Notes: a model not told the origin generated them from the letters alone. Numbered from the stretch's first letter, positions 36,028-46,607 are shown. The stretch: 64,000 bases of DNA from Vogesella alkaliphila (GCF_014652475.1 NZ_BMYW01000001.1:356523-420522), one strand, 5' to 3'. A program made the numbers and translations.

Positions 36028-38016
36028 TCAATCGCGGTGTTTCTGGCGGATCAGGTCGCGCACCAGGAAGCGGCTGGGGTTGACGGCATCCATGATGCTG
36101 CTCGGCAGCGGTGCCGGCTCGCCGTTCAGCAGGCTGGCAATGATCTCGCCGGCCAGCGGCGCGGTGACCATGCCGCGCGAGCCGTGGGCGGTGCTGACGT
36201 ACAGTCCCTTGATCAGCGGTGCCTCGGCGCTCAGCTTTAGCGAGGCGTCGCGCGCCAGCGGCTGGTAGCAGTCGAGGAAGGCGTCGCGGTCGACGACGGC
36301 GCCGACCATGGGCAGGTAGTCCGGGCTGGTACAGCGCAGTGCGGCGCGGCCCTGGCACTGTGCCGGGCCGATGTCGTCGCCCCCCAGCGCCTGGTACAGC
36401 CGTGGCGCCATGTCGGCCAGCATTGCCAGGTTTTCGGCGTGCTCGGCGTCGTTGGCCGCCAGATCCTCGTATTCGAACTTGAAGGTGGCGCCGAGGCAGT
36501 GCCGGCCCTGGCGCGCCGGGGCGATATAACCCTCGCCGCACAGCACGGTCTGCAGTGCCTTGCTGTCGGCGGTGGCGGCCAGCTCGGTGACCTGGCCGCG
36601 GATGCGCTTCACCGGCAGGTAGTAGGTCGGGTCGAACTGCATGGTGTCGTTGGCAGTGGCGACCACGGCAATGCTGCCGATCGCCAGCGGGCCGCCGCTG
36701 CCCATCGCCACCCAGCCGCCGTCTGCCGGGTTTTGCGCGAGCTCGGTGACTGCGTCGCCCAGGCGCAGCGTGATGTTGGGGTGATCCAGCAGCGTGTTGA
36801 CCAGGCTGGGCGGGTTCAGCCAGCCTCCCTGCTCGAAATAGAGGCCGCCTTGCGCGAGCTCGACGCCGGCGAGGGCGGAGGCTTCGGCGGCATCGACGCG
36901 GCGCAGGATGTGCGGCGACAGCCCGGCGGTGGCCAGGCCTTGCTGGCGTTTCTCTTCGGCGGCGTCGCCGGCCAGTTGCAGCACGCCACAGCGCCGCCAT
37001 TGCACGCCGTCTTCCGGCAGCAGCTGGCTTAAGGTGCGCAGGGTGTAGCCGTAGCCGGACAGCACCAGCTGGGTCAGCGGGGTGAAGTGCGGCGACAGCT
37101 TGGTGTACAGCACGCCCTGCGGGTTGCCGGACGCTTCCTGCGCCGCCAGCGGGTGGCGGTCGAGTACGGTGACCTGCCAGCCGCGGCTGGCCAGGCTGCG
37201 CGCGACGCTGGCCCCGGCGATACCGGCGCCGATCACCACCGCGCTGCGTTCGCCGACGGTTTGTTGCGGGAGTGCGTACCAAGGCGCGCGCCACGCGGTG
37301 TGCGGCGGCTGTTGCAGCTGGCCGCGCGTCATGTCCCGCTTCTTGCCGTGGCCGGCGACCTTCTCGATGCCGAAGCCGGCCTCCTCCAGCCCGCGACGCA
37401 CGATGCCGGCGCTGGTGAAGGTGGCCAGCGTGGTGCCGCGGTGCGACAGCCGCGCCAGCTGCTGGAACAGCGCCGGCTGCCACATCTCCGGATTCTTAGC
37501 CGGGGCGAAGCCGTCGAGGAACCAGGCGTCGATGCGCGCCTCCAGCTGCGGCAGGGTTTCCAGCACGTCGCCGATCAGCAGCGTCAGGATCACGCGGCCG
37601 TTTTCCAGCACGAAGCGGTGCCAGCCCGGCGCCATCGCGTCGTATTGCTGTTGCAGCGCTGCGGCCTGGGCGGCCAGCTCCGGCCACATCGCCTGCGCCT
37701 GTACGAGGTCGGCGGCGGTGAGCGGGTGTTTCTCGGTGCTGACAAAAGACAGGCGCGCGCTGGCGGGCGCGTGCTGCAGGAAGCACTGCCAGGCGACCAG
37801 GAAGTTCAGGCCGGTGCCGAAGCCGGTCTCGCCGATGCTGAACAGCTGCTCCGGTGCCAGCGCCGCGAAGCGCTGCGGCAGCTGGTTGTGCTCGATAAAC
37901 ACGTGACGCGTTTCATCAAGGCCGCTTTCCCGGGAAAAGTAGACGTCGCCGTAATCGGCGGAAACGGGTTGACCGGAGCTCCAGTCGAGACGGGCGGGCG
38001 GAAAAGCTTGGCTCAT
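36028..38016 (-). CDS. mnmC: Bifunctional tRNA modification protein MnmC
   Basis: Makes the final two steps of 5-methylaminomethyl-2-thiouridine at the tRNA wobble position. The start at 38016 (MSQAFPPARLDW) gives about 662 residues. The N-terminal methyltransferase domain (1-235) includes GETGFGTGLNFLVAW and WFLDGFAPAKNPEMW. The C-terminal FAD-dependent oxidase domain begins VVIGAGIAGASVARSL near 260 and includes GWLNPPSLV. Both halves are intact. Upstream, the gap to acs contains an inverted repeat pair. Confidence 0.94.
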   Translation of the reverse strand: MSQAFPPARLDWSSGQPVSADYGDVYFSRESGLDETRHVFIEHNQLPQRFAALAPEQLFSIGETGFGTGLNFLVAWQCFLQHAPASARLSFVSTEKHPLTAADLVQAQAMWPELAAQAAALQQQYDAMAPGWHRFVLENGRVILTLLIGDVLETLPQLEARIDAWFLDGFAPAKNPEMWQPALFQQLARLSHRGTTLATFTSAGIVRRGLEEAGFGIEKVAGHGKKRDMTRGQLQQPPHTAWRAPWYALPQQTVGERSAVVIGAGIAGASVARSLASRGWQVTVLDRHPLAAQEASGNPQGVLYTKLSPHFTPLTQLVLSGYGYTLRTLSQLLPEDGVQWRRCGVLQLAGDAAEEKRQQGLATAGLSPHILRRVDAAEASALAGVELAQGGLYFEQGGWLNPPSLVNTLLDHPNITLRLGDAVTELAQNPADGGWVAMGSGGPLAIGSIAVVATANDTMQFDPTYYLPVKRIRGQVTELAATADSKALQTVLCGEGYIAPARQGRHCLGATFKFEYEDLAANDAEHAENLAMLADMAPRLYQALGGDDIGPAQCQGRAALRCTSPDYLPMVGAVVDRDAFLDCYQPLARDASLKLSAEAPLIKGLYVSTAHGSRGMVTAPLAGEIIASLLNGEPAPLPSSIMDAVNPSRFLVRDLIRQKHRD

Positions 38017-38108
38017 GATGGGGTGCTGACTTCGCGAGTGGCCGGTGTGCAACCGGGCTGGGTCTGTAAATGGCTGGGCGCTATTGTCCGGCAGCCGGGC
38101 GGACGCCG

Positions 38109-38143
38109 CAAGGTTGGCCGCAGGCGGATTGCGGCCAACCTTG
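38109..38143. repeat. Inverted pair of uptake-like word
   Basis: Copies at 38112-38122 (plus) and 38130-38140 (minus) within the extended CAAGGTTGGCCGCA / TTGCGGCCAACCTTG, seven bases apart. It lies in the gap between acs and mnmC. Confidence 0.85.
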
Positions 38144-38154
38144 TGTTGCCGCAA

Positions 38155-38194
38155 ACAAAAAGAACCGCACGGTGATGGCAGCACGCGTGCGGTT
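38155..38194 (-). terminator. Terminator after acs
   Basis: On the minus strand AACCGCACG pairs with CGTGCGGTT around a 14-base loop, followed by a T-rich CTTTTTGTTT. About 30 bases after the acs stop. Confidence 0.7.
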
Positions 38195-38221
38195 TACAAG
38201 GACAGCTCGGGGGAGGGGCGC

Positions 38222-40192
38222 TCAGCTGGCGCTCTCCTGCAATTGGCTGAGGATCTGCGGATTTTCCAGCGTCGACACGTCCTGGGCGATTTCCTCGCCG
38301 CGGGCGATGGAGCGCAACAGGCGGCGCATGATCTTGCCGGAGCGGGTCTTCGGCAGGTTGTCGCCGAAGCGGATGTCGTCCGGTTGTGCCAGCTTGCCGA
38401 TCTCGTGCGCCACCCAGTTCTTCAGCTCCGCGGTCAGGCGCTTGGCCTCCTCGCCGGTCGGGCGCGGGCCTTTCAGCACTACGAAGGCGACCACGGCCTC
38501 ACCCTTGACCTCGTGCGGCTTGCCGACCACCGCGGCTTCTGCCACCAGCGGGTTGGCTACCAGTGCCGACTCGATCTCCATGGTGCCGAGGCGATGGCCG
38601 GACACGTTCAGCACGTCGTCGATGCGGCCCATGATCCAGAAGTAGCCGCTTTCGTCGCGGTTGGCGGAGTCGCCGGCGAGGTAGTACTGGCCGTTGAATT
38701 CTTCCGGGAAGTAGGTGCTCTTGAAGCGTTCCGGGTCGTTCCAGATGGTGCGCACCAGCGACGGGAACGGCCGCTTGATGACCAGGAAACCGCCCTTGCC
38801 CGGCTCGACCGGGGCGCCGGACTCGTCGACGATGTCGGCCATGATGCCGGGCAGCGGCAGGGTGCAGGAGCCGGGCTTGGTGGCGATGGCGCCGGGCAGC
38901 GGCGCGATCATCGCGGAGCCGGTTTCGGTCTGCCACCAGGTGTCGACGATCGGGCAGCGCTCGTCGCCGACCATCTCGTAGTACCACATCCACGCCTCGG
39001 GGTTGATCGGCTCGCCGACGGTGCCGAGCAGGCGCAGGCTGGACAGGTCGTACTGCTTGGGCAGTTCGGCGCCGAGCTTAATCAGGGTGCGGATCGCGGT
39101 CGGCGCGGTGTAGAAGGTGGTGACCTTGTGCTGTTCGATCATGCGCCAGAAGCGGCCGGCGTCCGGGTAGGTCGGCACGCCTTCGAAAATGACCTGGGTG
39201 GCGCCCATGCCCAGCGGGCCGTAGCAGACGTAGGAGTGACCGGTGATCCAGCCGACGTCGGCGGTGCACCAGAACACGTCGCTGGGCTTGTAGTCGAATA
39301 CCCAGCGGAAACTGTTGAGGGCGCCGAGCAGGTAGCCGGCGCTGCTGTGCTGGATGCCTTTCGGGCGCCCGGTGGAACCGGAGGTGTACAGGATGAACAG
39401 CGGGTCGTCGGCCTGCATCCATTCCGGTTCGCAGGATTCCGGCTGGCCGTCGATCAGCTTGTGCCACCAGATGTCGCGGCCGTCGTGCCAGGTGCTGGCG
39501 CCGCTATTGGTACGCTGGTAGACCACGGTGGCGGTTACCGTCTCGCAGCCGGGCATCGCCAGTGCCTCGTCGACCATCGCCTTCAGCGGCACGATCTTGC
39601 CGCCGCGCAGGCCTTCGTTGGCGGTGATGACGACTTTGGCGCCGGCATCCTGGATGCGGTCGTGTACCGCGCCGGCGGAGAAGCCGCCGAAGACCACCGA
39701 GTGGATGGCGCCGATACGGGCGCAGGCCTGCATCGCGACGATGGCCTCGATCACCATCGGCATGTAGATCACCACGCGGTCGCCTTTGCCGACGCCCAGC
39801 GACTTCAGGCCGTTGGCGAACTGGCAGACGCGGCGGTGCAGTTCGGAATAGGTGACGCGGGTGACGTCGCCGTCATCCGCTTCGAAAATGAGGGCAATCT
39901 TGTTGGCGTTGACGGCCAGATGACGGTCCAGGCAGTTGTAGGAAACGTTGAGCACGCCATCGTCGAACCATTTGAAGAACGGCGCTTTGCTGTCGTCCAG
40001 CACGCGCGAGAACGGCTTTTTCCAGCTGATCAGCTCTCGCGCCAGATCCCCCCAGAAGGACAGGTAGTGATCGTCGGCCTGTTCGCACAGCGCGTAGTAG
40101 GCGTCCGGCCCGGAAACCGTGGCCTTGCGGCGGAAGTCTTCTGCCGGGTCAAAGCTGCGGGTTTCGCGCAGGATGGAGTCAAGAGTAGACAT
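38222..40192 (-). CDS. acs: Acetyl-CoA synthetase
   Basis: AMP-forming acetyl-CoA synthetase, 656 residues. Present are the P-loop [11 protein letters not shown], the adenylation motif [11 protein letters not shown], the hinge region [16 protein letters not shown] and the catalytic Lys motif [10 protein letters not shown], which is the usual site of regulatory acetylation. The start at 40192 (MSTLDSIL) follows AGGAA. It is the last gene of yjcH-actP-acs. A hairpin (40230-40255) in the 79-base gap to actP has its T-run on the wrong strand for termination, so it may be a processing or stability element. Confidence 0.96.
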   Translation of the reverse strand: MSTLDSILRETRSFDPAEDFRRKATVSGPDAYYALCEQADDHYLSFWGDLARELISWKKPFSRVLDDSKAPFFKWFDDGVLNVSYNCLDRHLAVNANKIALIFEADDGDVTRVTYSELHRRVCQFANGLKSLGVGKGDRVVIYMPMVIEAIVAMQACARIGAIHSVVFGGFSAGAVHDRIQDAGAKVVITANEGLRGGKIVPLKAMVDEALAMPGCETVTATVVYQRTNSGASTWHDGRDIWWHKLIDGQPESCEPEWMQADDPLFILYTSGSTGRPKGIQHSSAGYLLGALNSFRWVFDYKPSDVFWCTADVGWITGHSYVCYGPLGMGATQVIFEGVPTYPDAGRFWRMIEQHKVTTFYTAPTAIRTLIKLGAELPKQYDLSSLRLLGTVGEPINPEAWMWYYEMVGDERCPIVDTWWQTETGSAMIAPLPGAIATKPGSCTLPLPGIMADIVDESGAPVEPGKGGFLVIKRPFPSLVRTIWNDPERFKSTYFPEEFNGQYYLAGDSANRDESGYFWIMGRIDDVLNVSGHRLGTMEIESALVANPLVAEAAVVGKPHEVKGEAVVAFVVLKGPRPTGEEAKRLTAELKNWVAHEIGKLAQPDDIRFGDNLPKTRSGKIMRRLLRSIARGEEIAQDVSTLENPQILSQLQESAS

Positions 40193-40271
40193 AAAGCGTT
40201 CCTTGCAAACATGATTCGCGGACAGCAACTGGCCGCACCCGTTCGGGTGCGGCCATTTTTACACGACTCGC

Positions 40272-41951
40272 TTAGTGTTTGGAGGCACCTGCGGCACCAA
40301 TACCGGTCATCGAGCGTACGAACTGTGCTTCGAACTTGGCTTTTTCTTCAACCGCGGACTTGGACTTGTCCAGAACCGAGATCAGCCAGGTGAAGACGAA
40401 GGCCAGGGTGATCGAGAAGATCGCCGGGTTCTTGTACGGGAACAGTGCGGTTTCGTTTTTCAGCACGTCCACCCATACCGCCGGGCCCATCACGATCAGG
40501 GCAACCGCGGAGATCAGGCCGATGAAGCCGCCGACTACCGCGCCGCGGGTGGTCAGCCCTTTCCAGAACATGGACAGGAACAGGACCGGGAAGTTGGCGG
40601 AAGCGGCGATCGAGAAGGCCAGGCCGACCATGAAGGCGATGTTCTGCTTTTCGAACAGCAGGCCCAGCAGGATCGCAACCACACCCAGCACGACAGTGGT
40701 GATTTTCGAAACGCGGATTTCGTCGGCTTCGTTGGCCTTGCCCTTCTTGATCACGGAGGCGTACAGGTCGTGCGATACCGCCGAGGCACCCGACAGGGCC
40801 AGACCGGCAACCACCGCCAGGATGGTGGCGAAGGCCACCGCCGAGATGAAGCCGAGGAACAGGTCACCACCAACCGCGTTGGCCAGATGGATCGCCGCCA
40901 TGTTGCTGCCACCGATCAGCTGGGTCACTTCCTTGCCGTTCTTGACCACGGTTTCCATCATCGATGGCTGTTCCAGCAGCAGCATGATCGCGCCGAAACC
41001 GATGATGAAGGTCAGGATGTAGAAGTAGCCGATGAAGCCGGTCGCGTAGAACACCGATTTGCGGGCTTCCTTGGCGTCGGACACGGTGAAGAAGCGCATC
41101 AGGATGTGTGGCAGACCGGCGGTACCGAACATCAGTGCCAGGCCCAGCGAGATCGAGTCGATCGGATCTGCCTTGCCCGGAGCCATGATTTCAGCGCCCT
41201 TGGCGTGGATGGCGACCGCTTTCTGGAACATCATTTCCGGGCTGAAGCCAACGGTGGCCAGTACCATGAAGGCCATGAAGCTGGCGCCGCCAAGCAGGAT
41301 GATGGCCTTGATGATCTGTACCCAGGTGGTGGCCAGCATGCCGCCGAAGGTCACGTACATCACCATCAGCACGCCGACCAGGATCACCGCGGAGGAGTAG
41401 CTCATGCCGAACAGCAGCTGGATCAGCTTGCCGGCACCAACCATCTGCGCGATCAGGTACAGCGCCACCACCACCAGGGTGCCGGTTGCGGCAAAGGTGC
41501 GCACCGGCGTCTGTTGCAGGCGGTAGGAGGCCACGTCGGCAAAGGTGAACTTGCCGAGGTTGCGCAGGCGTTCTGCCACCAGGAACAGGATCACCGGCCA
41601 GCCGACCAGGAAGCCGATGGAGTAGATCAGGCCATCGTAGCCCTTGTCGAACACCATTGCCGAGATACCGAGGAAGGAGGCGGCAGACATGTAGTCGCCG
41701 GCAATCGCCAGGCCGTTCTGGAAACCGGTAATGCCGCCGCCGGCAGTGTAGAAGTCACTGGCGGAGCGGGTGCGTCGCGATGCCCAGTAGGTAATACCCA
41801 TGGTGAACGCAACAAACAGGAAGAACATGATGATGGCGTGCCAGTTGGTCGCCTGCTTGGTGACGTCGCCTTCAAAGGCGCCGGCGGCCAGCGCCAGGGC
41901 CGGCAGGCCGGTCAGCGCGGTGGCGCAGAGGGTTTTCATCCAGCTTTTCAT
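40272..41951 (-). CDS. actP: Acetate/cation symporter ActP
   Basis: Sodium:solute symporter-family permease that takes up acetate, 559 residues with about 13 membrane helices after a signal-like leader ([20 protein letters not shown]). The [20 protein letters not shown] segment and the [14 protein letters not shown]-like helix are typical of the family. It overlaps yjcH by four bases and lies ahead of acs, so uptake and activation of acetate are encoded together. Confidence 0.95.
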   Translation of the reverse strand: MKSWMKTLCATALTGLPALALAAGAFEGDVTKQATNWHAIIMFFLFVAFTMGITYWASRRTRSASDFYTAGGGITGFQNGLAIAGDYMSAASFLGISAMVFDKGYDGLIYSIGFLVGWPVILFLVAERLRNLGKFTFADVASYRLQQTPVRTFAATGTLVVVALYLIAQMVGAGKLIQLLFGMSYSSAVILVGVLMVMYVTFGGMLATTWVQIIKAIILLGGASFMAFMVLATVGFSPEMMFQKAVAIHAKGAEIMAPGKADPIDSISLGLALMFGTAGLPHILMRFFTVSDAKEARKSVFYATGFIGYFYILTFIIGFGAIMLLLEQPSMMETVVKNGKEVTQLIGGSNMAAIHLANAVGGDLFLGFISAVAFATILAVVAGLALSGASAVSHDLYASVIKKGKANEADEIRVSKITTVVLGVVAILLGLLFEKQNIAFMVGLAFSIAASANFPVLFLSMFWKGLTTRGAVVGGFIGLISAVALIVMGPAVWVDVLKNETALFPYKNPAIFSITLAFVFTWLISVLDKSKSAVEEKAKFEAQFVRSMTGIGAAGASKH

Positions 41952-42256
41952 TGTTTGGCATCCTCGACGATTTGTTGGTTCAGTTGGTCAAACTCGGTAT
42001 TGGCCTTGCGGACGTAGATGCCGGTCAGGACGAATGCCGAGATGATGATGAAAATGCCAACCGGAATGCCGACCGTAGTGGTTCCGCCCGACAGCGATGC
42101 ACCAAGCACATTGGGTGCGAAGGCCAGCACCAGGATAAAGCCGTAGTAGATAGCCAGCATCAGGATACTCAGCTGCCAGCCAAGGCGGGTCCGCTTGTGA
42201 ACAAGCTCTTTGAATTTGGGGTTGCTTTGTACCCGTGTAAGGATATCTTCATTCAT
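41948..42256 (-). CDS. yjcH: DUF485 membrane protein YjcH
   Basis: Small inner-membrane protein of 102 residues with two membrane helices and a cytoplasmic N-terminal helix ([19 protein letters not shown]). DUF485 proteins commonly accompany actP; their exact role is unsettled. It is first in the minus-strand acetate operon, and its stop overlaps the actP start (ATGA). Confidence 0.92.
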   Translation of the reverse strand: MNEDILTRVQSNPKFKELVHKRTRLGWQLSILMLAIYYGFILVLAFAPNVLGASLSGGTTTVGIPVGIFIIISAFVLTGIYVRKANTEFDQLNQQIVEDAKQ

Positions 42257-42575
42257 CGTTGTCTCCTCCCATTTCTCGCCGGCCGCAAGTGCGGTTGGCG
42301 TGTGCTTGCAATCTAAAAGTCGACTTGTCGATGTGGCTAATCGTTTTTTCTGATATCAGGAATTAACTTCACCGTTTGTTTTTGTTTTTCTTCTTTTTTA
42401 TTAGTGACTTGCAGTCGAGCATTTGCTTTATTGATGGCATGGATCAGCAATCGTTATCCAGCTTTTTGTGTGCATGTCTTGTGGGCGGGCGGGGAACTTG
42501 TACAAAATGGCCGGCACCCCCGTCTATGCGATGCAAAAGTAGCGCGCGCCTACCCGATCAGGAGAGTTGTCCAGC
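42257..42575. other. Divergent regulatory gap between yjcH and the LysR gene
   Basis: About 320 bases without a gene. It holds a 10-bp palindrome CTGATATCAG (42351-42360 region), a long T-rich stretch (42370-42405) and, toward the LysR gene, TTGTGG (42479) and TACAAA (42501) spaced by 16 bases as a weak promoter. LysR proteins usually bind in such divergent gaps. Confidence 0.5.
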
Positions 42576-43472
42576 ATGGAAATCTACCAACTGCGCACCT
42601 TTGTTACGGTGGCTCAGCAGGGCCACCTGACTCAGGCCGCCGAGCTGCTTCACTTGTCGCAGCCGGCGGTGACGGCGCAGATCAAGGCCATTGAAGAAGA
42701 AGTCGGCATGTCCTTGTTCGAGCGCACGGCGGGTGGCGTGGTGCTGACGCTGGCAGGGCAGGAGCTGCTGCCGCGCGCGCAGGACATCCTGATGTCGGCG
42801 CGGCAGCTGCTTGATCATGCCCGCAGCCTGAAGGGGCCGTTGACCGGCAAGGTGCAGATCGGCATCGCGCTGACGCCGGACGTGCTGCGGGTCGGCCCCT
42901 GGGTGGCCGGGCTGGTCGAGCGCTTTCCCTTGCTGGAGGTGTGCCTGCACCAGGGCGTCACCGGCGACGTGCTCAATGCGGTGCGCAAGAAAGAGCTGGA
43001 CGCCGGCTTTTATCTCGGCAAAAACCCCTACGTCAACGTGCACACCCTGCTGTTGACGCAGCTGCGTCTGCGCATCGTGATGCCCAAGGGCTGGCTGGCG
43101 CGGATCAACGTGGCCAACCCCAAGGAGCTGGGGCGCTTGCCGTGGGTTGGCATTTCCCAGTTTTCCAGCCTGTCGAAGATCGTGTCCGAGTTGTGGCGGG
43201 AGCTGAACATCGCCCCGAAAAAGGTGTCGGAGTGCGACAACCTGTTCACCGCTGCCGAGCTGGTGCAAGCCGGTGTCGGCCTTGCCTTGCTGCGTGAGGA
43301 GGAGGCGCTTCTCGCCGCCGAGCGCGGTGTGGTCGACCTGGTGCCGGAGATCGTGAAGATGGCGGAGCTGCAGTTCGTCTATCCGGCCGACCGTGCCGAT
43401 GACCCGATTCTGCGGACGCTGATTGCCGGCTTGCAGCCGGTGTGGGGCCTGGGCAGCAACGCTGCTGTCTGA
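42576..43472 (+). CDS. LysR-family transcriptional regulator
   Basis: Regulator of 298 residues with an N-terminal winged helix (MEIYQLRTFVTVAQQGHLTQ to about 60) and a periplasmic-binding-like effector domain (about 90-295). ATG 42576 is chosen; the upstream TTG 42567 is less likely. GGAG lies 11 bases before the start. It is divergent from the acetate operon, the usual place for a LysR activator of adjacent genes, so control of yjcH-actP-acs is a reasonable inference. The effector is unknown. Confidence 0.9.
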   Translation: MEIYQLRTFVTVAQQGHLTQAAELLHLSQPAVTAQIKAIEEEVGMSLFERTAGGVVLTLAGQELLPRAQDILMSARQLLDHARSLKGPLTGKVQIGIALTPDVLRVGPWVAGLVERFPLLEVCLHQGVTGDVLNAVRKKELDAGFYLGKNPYVNVHTLLLTQLRLRIVMPKGWLARINVANPKELGRLPWVGISQFSSLSKIVSELWRELNIAPKKVSECDNLFTAAELVQAGVGLALLREEEALLAAERGVVDLVPEIVKMAELQFVYPADRADDPILRTLIAGLQPVWGLGSNAAV

Positions 43473-43502
43473 GTATCGACTTACCTTATCCGGAGGCATG
43501 CC

Positions 43503-43979
43503 ATGGCAACGGTTTTCCAGCAGTATCTCGACGCGGTGCAGACCAATCAGCAGCGCATGTTGGCCGCACAGGCCGATTGCTGGCGCAGCTGGTGCCAGGT
43601 TTCTCTGCCGGCCACCGGTGCGCCGGGGCTGATAGGGGAGCTGGATGCGCCGATGATGTCGAGTGCCTCGGTGTTGCAGGCCTCTGCCGACGCGCAGCAT
43701 GACCTGCTGCTGGTACTGGAGCGCTGGTTTGGCCAGCAGCAGAAAACCTGGTTGCGGCAGTCGCCGCTGCTATCGATTGCGCCCTGTGCGCTGCCGCTGG
43801 ATCTCGGTTTCTCCGGCTATCTGATTGCCTCGCGCGCCAGCCGCCAGATCCAGCATTTTGCATCCACCCGTTTTTCCTATGCCACGCTGTCCGCGGTACG
43901 CGGCGCCCATCATGCGTATCGCAAGTGCCGCAATAACCCTGTTACCCCCTCGGTGTTTTATCCGCGGCCAACCCTCTAG
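43503..43979 (+). CDS. Uncharacterised small protein
   Basis: A 158-residue protein I do not recognise. A strong GGAGG six bases before the ATG supports it. The first 90 residues look helical, with many Gln and Trp (FQQYLDAVQTNQQRML, ERWFGQQQKTWL), a pattern loosely like phasins. The last 25 residues (RKCRNNPVTPSVFYPRPTL) look unlike the rest and may be read-through past an older end. It lies 30 bases after the LysR gene. Phasin relationship is a guess. Confidence 0.6.
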   Translation: MATVFQQYLDAVQTNQQRMLAAQADCWRSWCQVSLPATGAPGLIGELDAPMMSSASVLQASADAQHDLLLVLERWFGQQQKTWLRQSPLLSIAPCALPLDLGFSGYLIASRASRQIQHFASTRFSYATLSAVRGAHHAYRKCRNNPVTPSVFYPRPTL

Positions 43980-44119
43980 AATGGGGGGCGGTCGCCACCC
44001 GTCCTTCCGGTGTGCCGTTGACGTTGGCCGCATCCGCTCTCGCCCGAGTCGGCTTTCCCGGTCTGTCGTTCCCAGCCTGTAAAGGTGCCGCGTGATGGTG
44101 CGGTCGCTTGGCCTCAGTG

Positions 44120-44953
44120 TCAGCGTCCGCGACTGAGCGAGCCGATGGTGGCGCCGATCAGGATCAGGGCGCCGGCAATCCAGGTGATGGTATTCAGTTC
44201 TCCCAGTCCGCTGACCGCCAGGATCAGGGTGGAGAGCAAGGGGGTGAGGTAGGACAGCGCGCCGATCTGTTTCGGGTCGCCTTCCTTCATCGCCTTGTCC
44301 CACAGGAAGAACGATGCGCCCAGCGGCCCGACTCCCATCAGCAGCAGCGCCAGCCATTCCTCGTCGTTGGGAACGATTGCCGGCTCGAACAGCCAGTGGC
44401 AGAGTGCGGCAAGCAGGCTGGACAGCAGGCAGAAGCCGCCGACCGCCGCGTTGGGAAACGGCGGCAGCTTGCGTGTCGCCAGACTGTAGCTGGACCAGGT
44501 GAAGGCTGCGGCGATCGCGAACAGGTAGCCGATCGGCAGGTGGTCGGCAAAGTCGAACTGACCCTTGCTGACGATCAATACCGCGCCGCAAAAACCGACC
44601 ACTGCTGCCAGAATGTGGCGGCCGGTCAATTTGCCCAATCCGAACAACGGGCTCAGCACGACTATCAGCAACGGCCATAAGTAATTCAGCAGATTGGCCT
44701 CCAGAGCCGGGGCATTGCGAAAAGCGGTAAACAGCAGGCAGTGGTAGCCGAAAATGCCGGCGACGCCGATCAGCAGGGTGCGCGGTGCCACTTTCCAATC
44801 GCGGATGCGGTGAATGGCGAGCAGGCTGCCGATGAAAAGTGCCACGCCAGTAACCAGGAATGGCGGCAGGCGCTGGGTAAATGCACCTAACGCGGCCAGG
44901 GAAGACCACAGTAAAATAGCGAGTAATGCTGGCAGTAAAGTGAATTTTTTCAT
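44120..44953 (-). CDS. DMT-family exporter (EamA, YddG-like)
   Basis: Inner-membrane transporter with about ten membrane helices in two EamA repeats. The start at 44953 (MKKFTLLPALLAILLW) puts the first helix right at the N-terminus; an in-frame start at 45004 would add a basic leader. The NYLWPLLIVVLSPLFG segment in the first repeat and YLTPLLSTLIL in the second resemble the aromatic-amino-acid exporter YddG. The substrate is not proven. Divergent from ygfZ across a 94-base gap. Confidence 0.85.
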   Translation of the reverse strand: MKKFTLLPALLAILLWSSLAALGAFTQRLPPFLVTGVALFIGSLLAIHRIRDWKVAPRTLLIGVAGIFGYHCLLFTAFRNAPALEANLLNYLWPLLIVVLSPLFGLGKLTGRHILAAVVGFCGAVLIVSKGQFDFADHLPIGYLFAIAAAFTWSSYSLATRKLPPFPNAAVGGFCLLSSLLAALCHWLFEPAIVPNDEEWLALLLMGVGPLGASFFLWDKAMKEGDPKQIGALSYLTPLLSTLILAVSGLGELNTITWIAGALILIGATIGSLSRGR

Positions 44954-45047
44954 CCGCAAATCATAACGTGGCCGGCGTGGAATGAATAGCCGGCCGACGG
45001 GCATTTACGGGGTGTGACGATGCCCGTAATTCAGAAAGGAACAGTTA

Positions 45048-46055
45048 ATGAACCAGTCGCAGGTATTGGCTTATTTGAGTCAGCATGGTGCCATGCTCGA
45101 TGCCGATGGTGATGTGGTATTGGCCGGTGGCGAGAACCAGCAAGTGCTGTCATTCGAGCAGGATGCGCATGCCGTGCTCACCCAGTTTGTTTTGTTGAAA
45201 GTTCATGGCGACGATGCTGAATCGTTCCTGCAGGGGCAGTTTTCTTCCGATGTAAAACTGCTGGATGGTAGCGTGGCGCAATGGAGCAGTTATTCCAATG
45301 CCAAGGGGCGAATGCAGGCCAGTTTCCTGTTGTGGCGTATTGAACAGGCATTCTTCCTGCTGGTGCGAAAAGATATTGCCGAAGCTTTCCGCCGCCGACT
45401 TTCCATGTTTGTCCTGCGGGCCAAGGTGAAGGTCGAAGTGGCCGACAGCGTGATTGTCGGTGAATACCTGGCCGCAGCGGAAACGGGGCGCCCGGCTTTT
45501 GAGCCGGCCCTGTCGGGGACGGCCGAACGGATGGTGGTGTCGATCGGCGAGCAGATCCGTATTAACTGTCTGGGGGCGGAAGAAGTGGCCACGCTGCCGG
45601 TATTTGCCGGCAAGTTGCTGGCCAGTCGCCTGTTTGACGCCTTCTTTATCCGTGCCGGCATTCCCTGGGTGTCGCAGGCAACCTATGAGGCCTTCGTGCC
45701 GCAGATGGCGAATCTGGATCTGATCGGCGGTATCAGTTTCCGCAAAGGGTGTTATCCGGGACAGGAAATTGTGGCGCGCACCCAGTATCTCGGCAAAGTA
45801 AAACGCCGCATGTTCGTGGTGGAAGTAAACGCCGACCATTGCGTTGCCGGTATGGATGTGCAGGTTGTGGCGACTGGTGAGCAGGCTATCGGCAAGGTGA
45901 TGTTAAGTGTGCCATTGGCGGCAGGAAAATATCTGGCACTGGTGGTGATGCAAATCTCGGCCTGGGAAGGGCAGCCTTATCTTGCCGCGCTGCCGAACTC
46001 GCGATTGTCGCGGCTGGATACGCCATATTTAATCCCTGATTTGCAGGAGGGTTAA
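45048..46055 (+). CDS. ygfZ: Folate-binding protein YgfZ
   Basis: GcvT-like folate-dependent protein that supports iron-sulfur enzyme maturation, 335 residues. The signature KGCYPGQEIVARTQYLGKVK is present and carries the key Cys. The N-terminal half has the GcvT-like fold region (FLQGQFSSDVKLL). It seems to be a single gene, followed by an H-NS-like gene after 91 bases. Confidence 0.93.
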   Translation: MNQSQVLAYLSQHGAMLDADGDVVLAGGENQQVLSFEQDAHAVLTQFVLLKVHGDDAESFLQGQFSSDVKLLDGSVAQWSSYSNAKGRMQASFLLWRIEQAFFLLVRKDIAEAFRRRLSMFVLRAKVKVEVADSVIVGEYLAAAETGRPAFEPALSGTAERMVVSIGEQIRINCLGAEEVATLPVFAGKLLASRLFDAFFIRAGIPWVSQATYEAFVPQMANLDLIGGISFRKGCYPGQEIVARTQYLGKVKRRMFVVEVNADHCVAGMDVQVVATGEQAIGKVMLSVPLAAGKYLALVVMQISAWEGQPYLAALPNSRLSRLDTPYLIPDLQEG

Positions 46056-46075
46056 TTCCGAATTTAATATAGTGC

Positions 46076-46104
46076 TTGACGCAGGGCGGCTGGTAATCTA
46101 TTTT
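46076..46104 (+). promoter_or_regulatory. Candidate promoter of the H-NS-like gene
   Basis: TTGACG (46076-46081), 17 bases, then TATTTT (46099-46104). The start codon is 43 bases downstream, with GAAGGGGG as ribosome site. Confidence 0.5.
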
Positions 46105-46146
46105 CGGTATATTCTGGCTGGCTTTGTTTATTGAAGGGGGTTTTAA

Positions 46147-46464
46147 ATGGATTTGAGCACACTCGATTTTGCCGAATTGCTGCAGCTGAAAAATGACGTT
46201 GATGTTGAAGTTCGCCGTCGCGAAGTGGAAGAAAAAGCCAAAGCCAAGAAGCAGATTCTTGAGATTGCCAAGGCTTATGGTTTCAGCGTTGAAGATGTGC
46301 TCGGCGGCAAAGTGGCACCAACGGCCAGTGGCCGCAAACCGGTAGAAGTCAAATACCGTCATCCTAACGATGAATCGCTGACCTGGACCGGTCGCGGTCG
46401 CAAGCCGTTGTGGGTTGTTGCACTGCTGGATTCCGGTATTGATCTGGATAGCCTGCGCGTGTAA
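46147..46464 (+). CDS. H-NS-family nucleoid protein
   Basis: Small DNA-binding protein of 105 residues. An N-terminal coiled-coil oligomerisation region (1-45, rich in Glu and Lys) is followed by a linker and the H-NS DNA-binding domain (about 65-100) with YRHPNDESLTWTGRGRKPLW. The GRGRKP core is the AT-hook-like loop that reads the minor groove. Members silence AT-rich and foreign genes. Single-gene unit between a promoter and a strong terminator. Confidence 0.93.
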   Translation: MDLSTLDFAELLQLKNDVDVEVRRREVEEKAKAKKQILEIAKAYGFSVEDVLGGKVAPTASGRKPVEVKYRHPNDESLTWTGRGRKPLWVVALLDSGIDLDSLRV

Positions 46465-46488
46465 ATGAGCTGACCGCTTGTGAATGGC

Positions 46489-46518
46489 AAAACGCCGTGT
46501 GCAAACACGGCGTTTTCT
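46489..46518 (+). terminator. Rho-independent terminator after the H-NS-like gene
   Basis: AAAACGCCGTGT paired with ACACGGCGTTTT, a four-base loop and further T bases. Confidence 0.9.
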
Positions 46519-46607
46519 TTTGCAGCGGAACATTCACGATTCATTATAGAATGCGCTGGTAATGAGAGTCTGCTTGATTGTGTGAGTGCTTAACTTCGGC
46601 TTAGGTC

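Noticed and set aside
40230-40255. Hairpin between actP and acs as a terminator
   Set aside because: The T-run is on the plus strand, while both genes are on the minus strand, so it does not fit as a terminator of actP.
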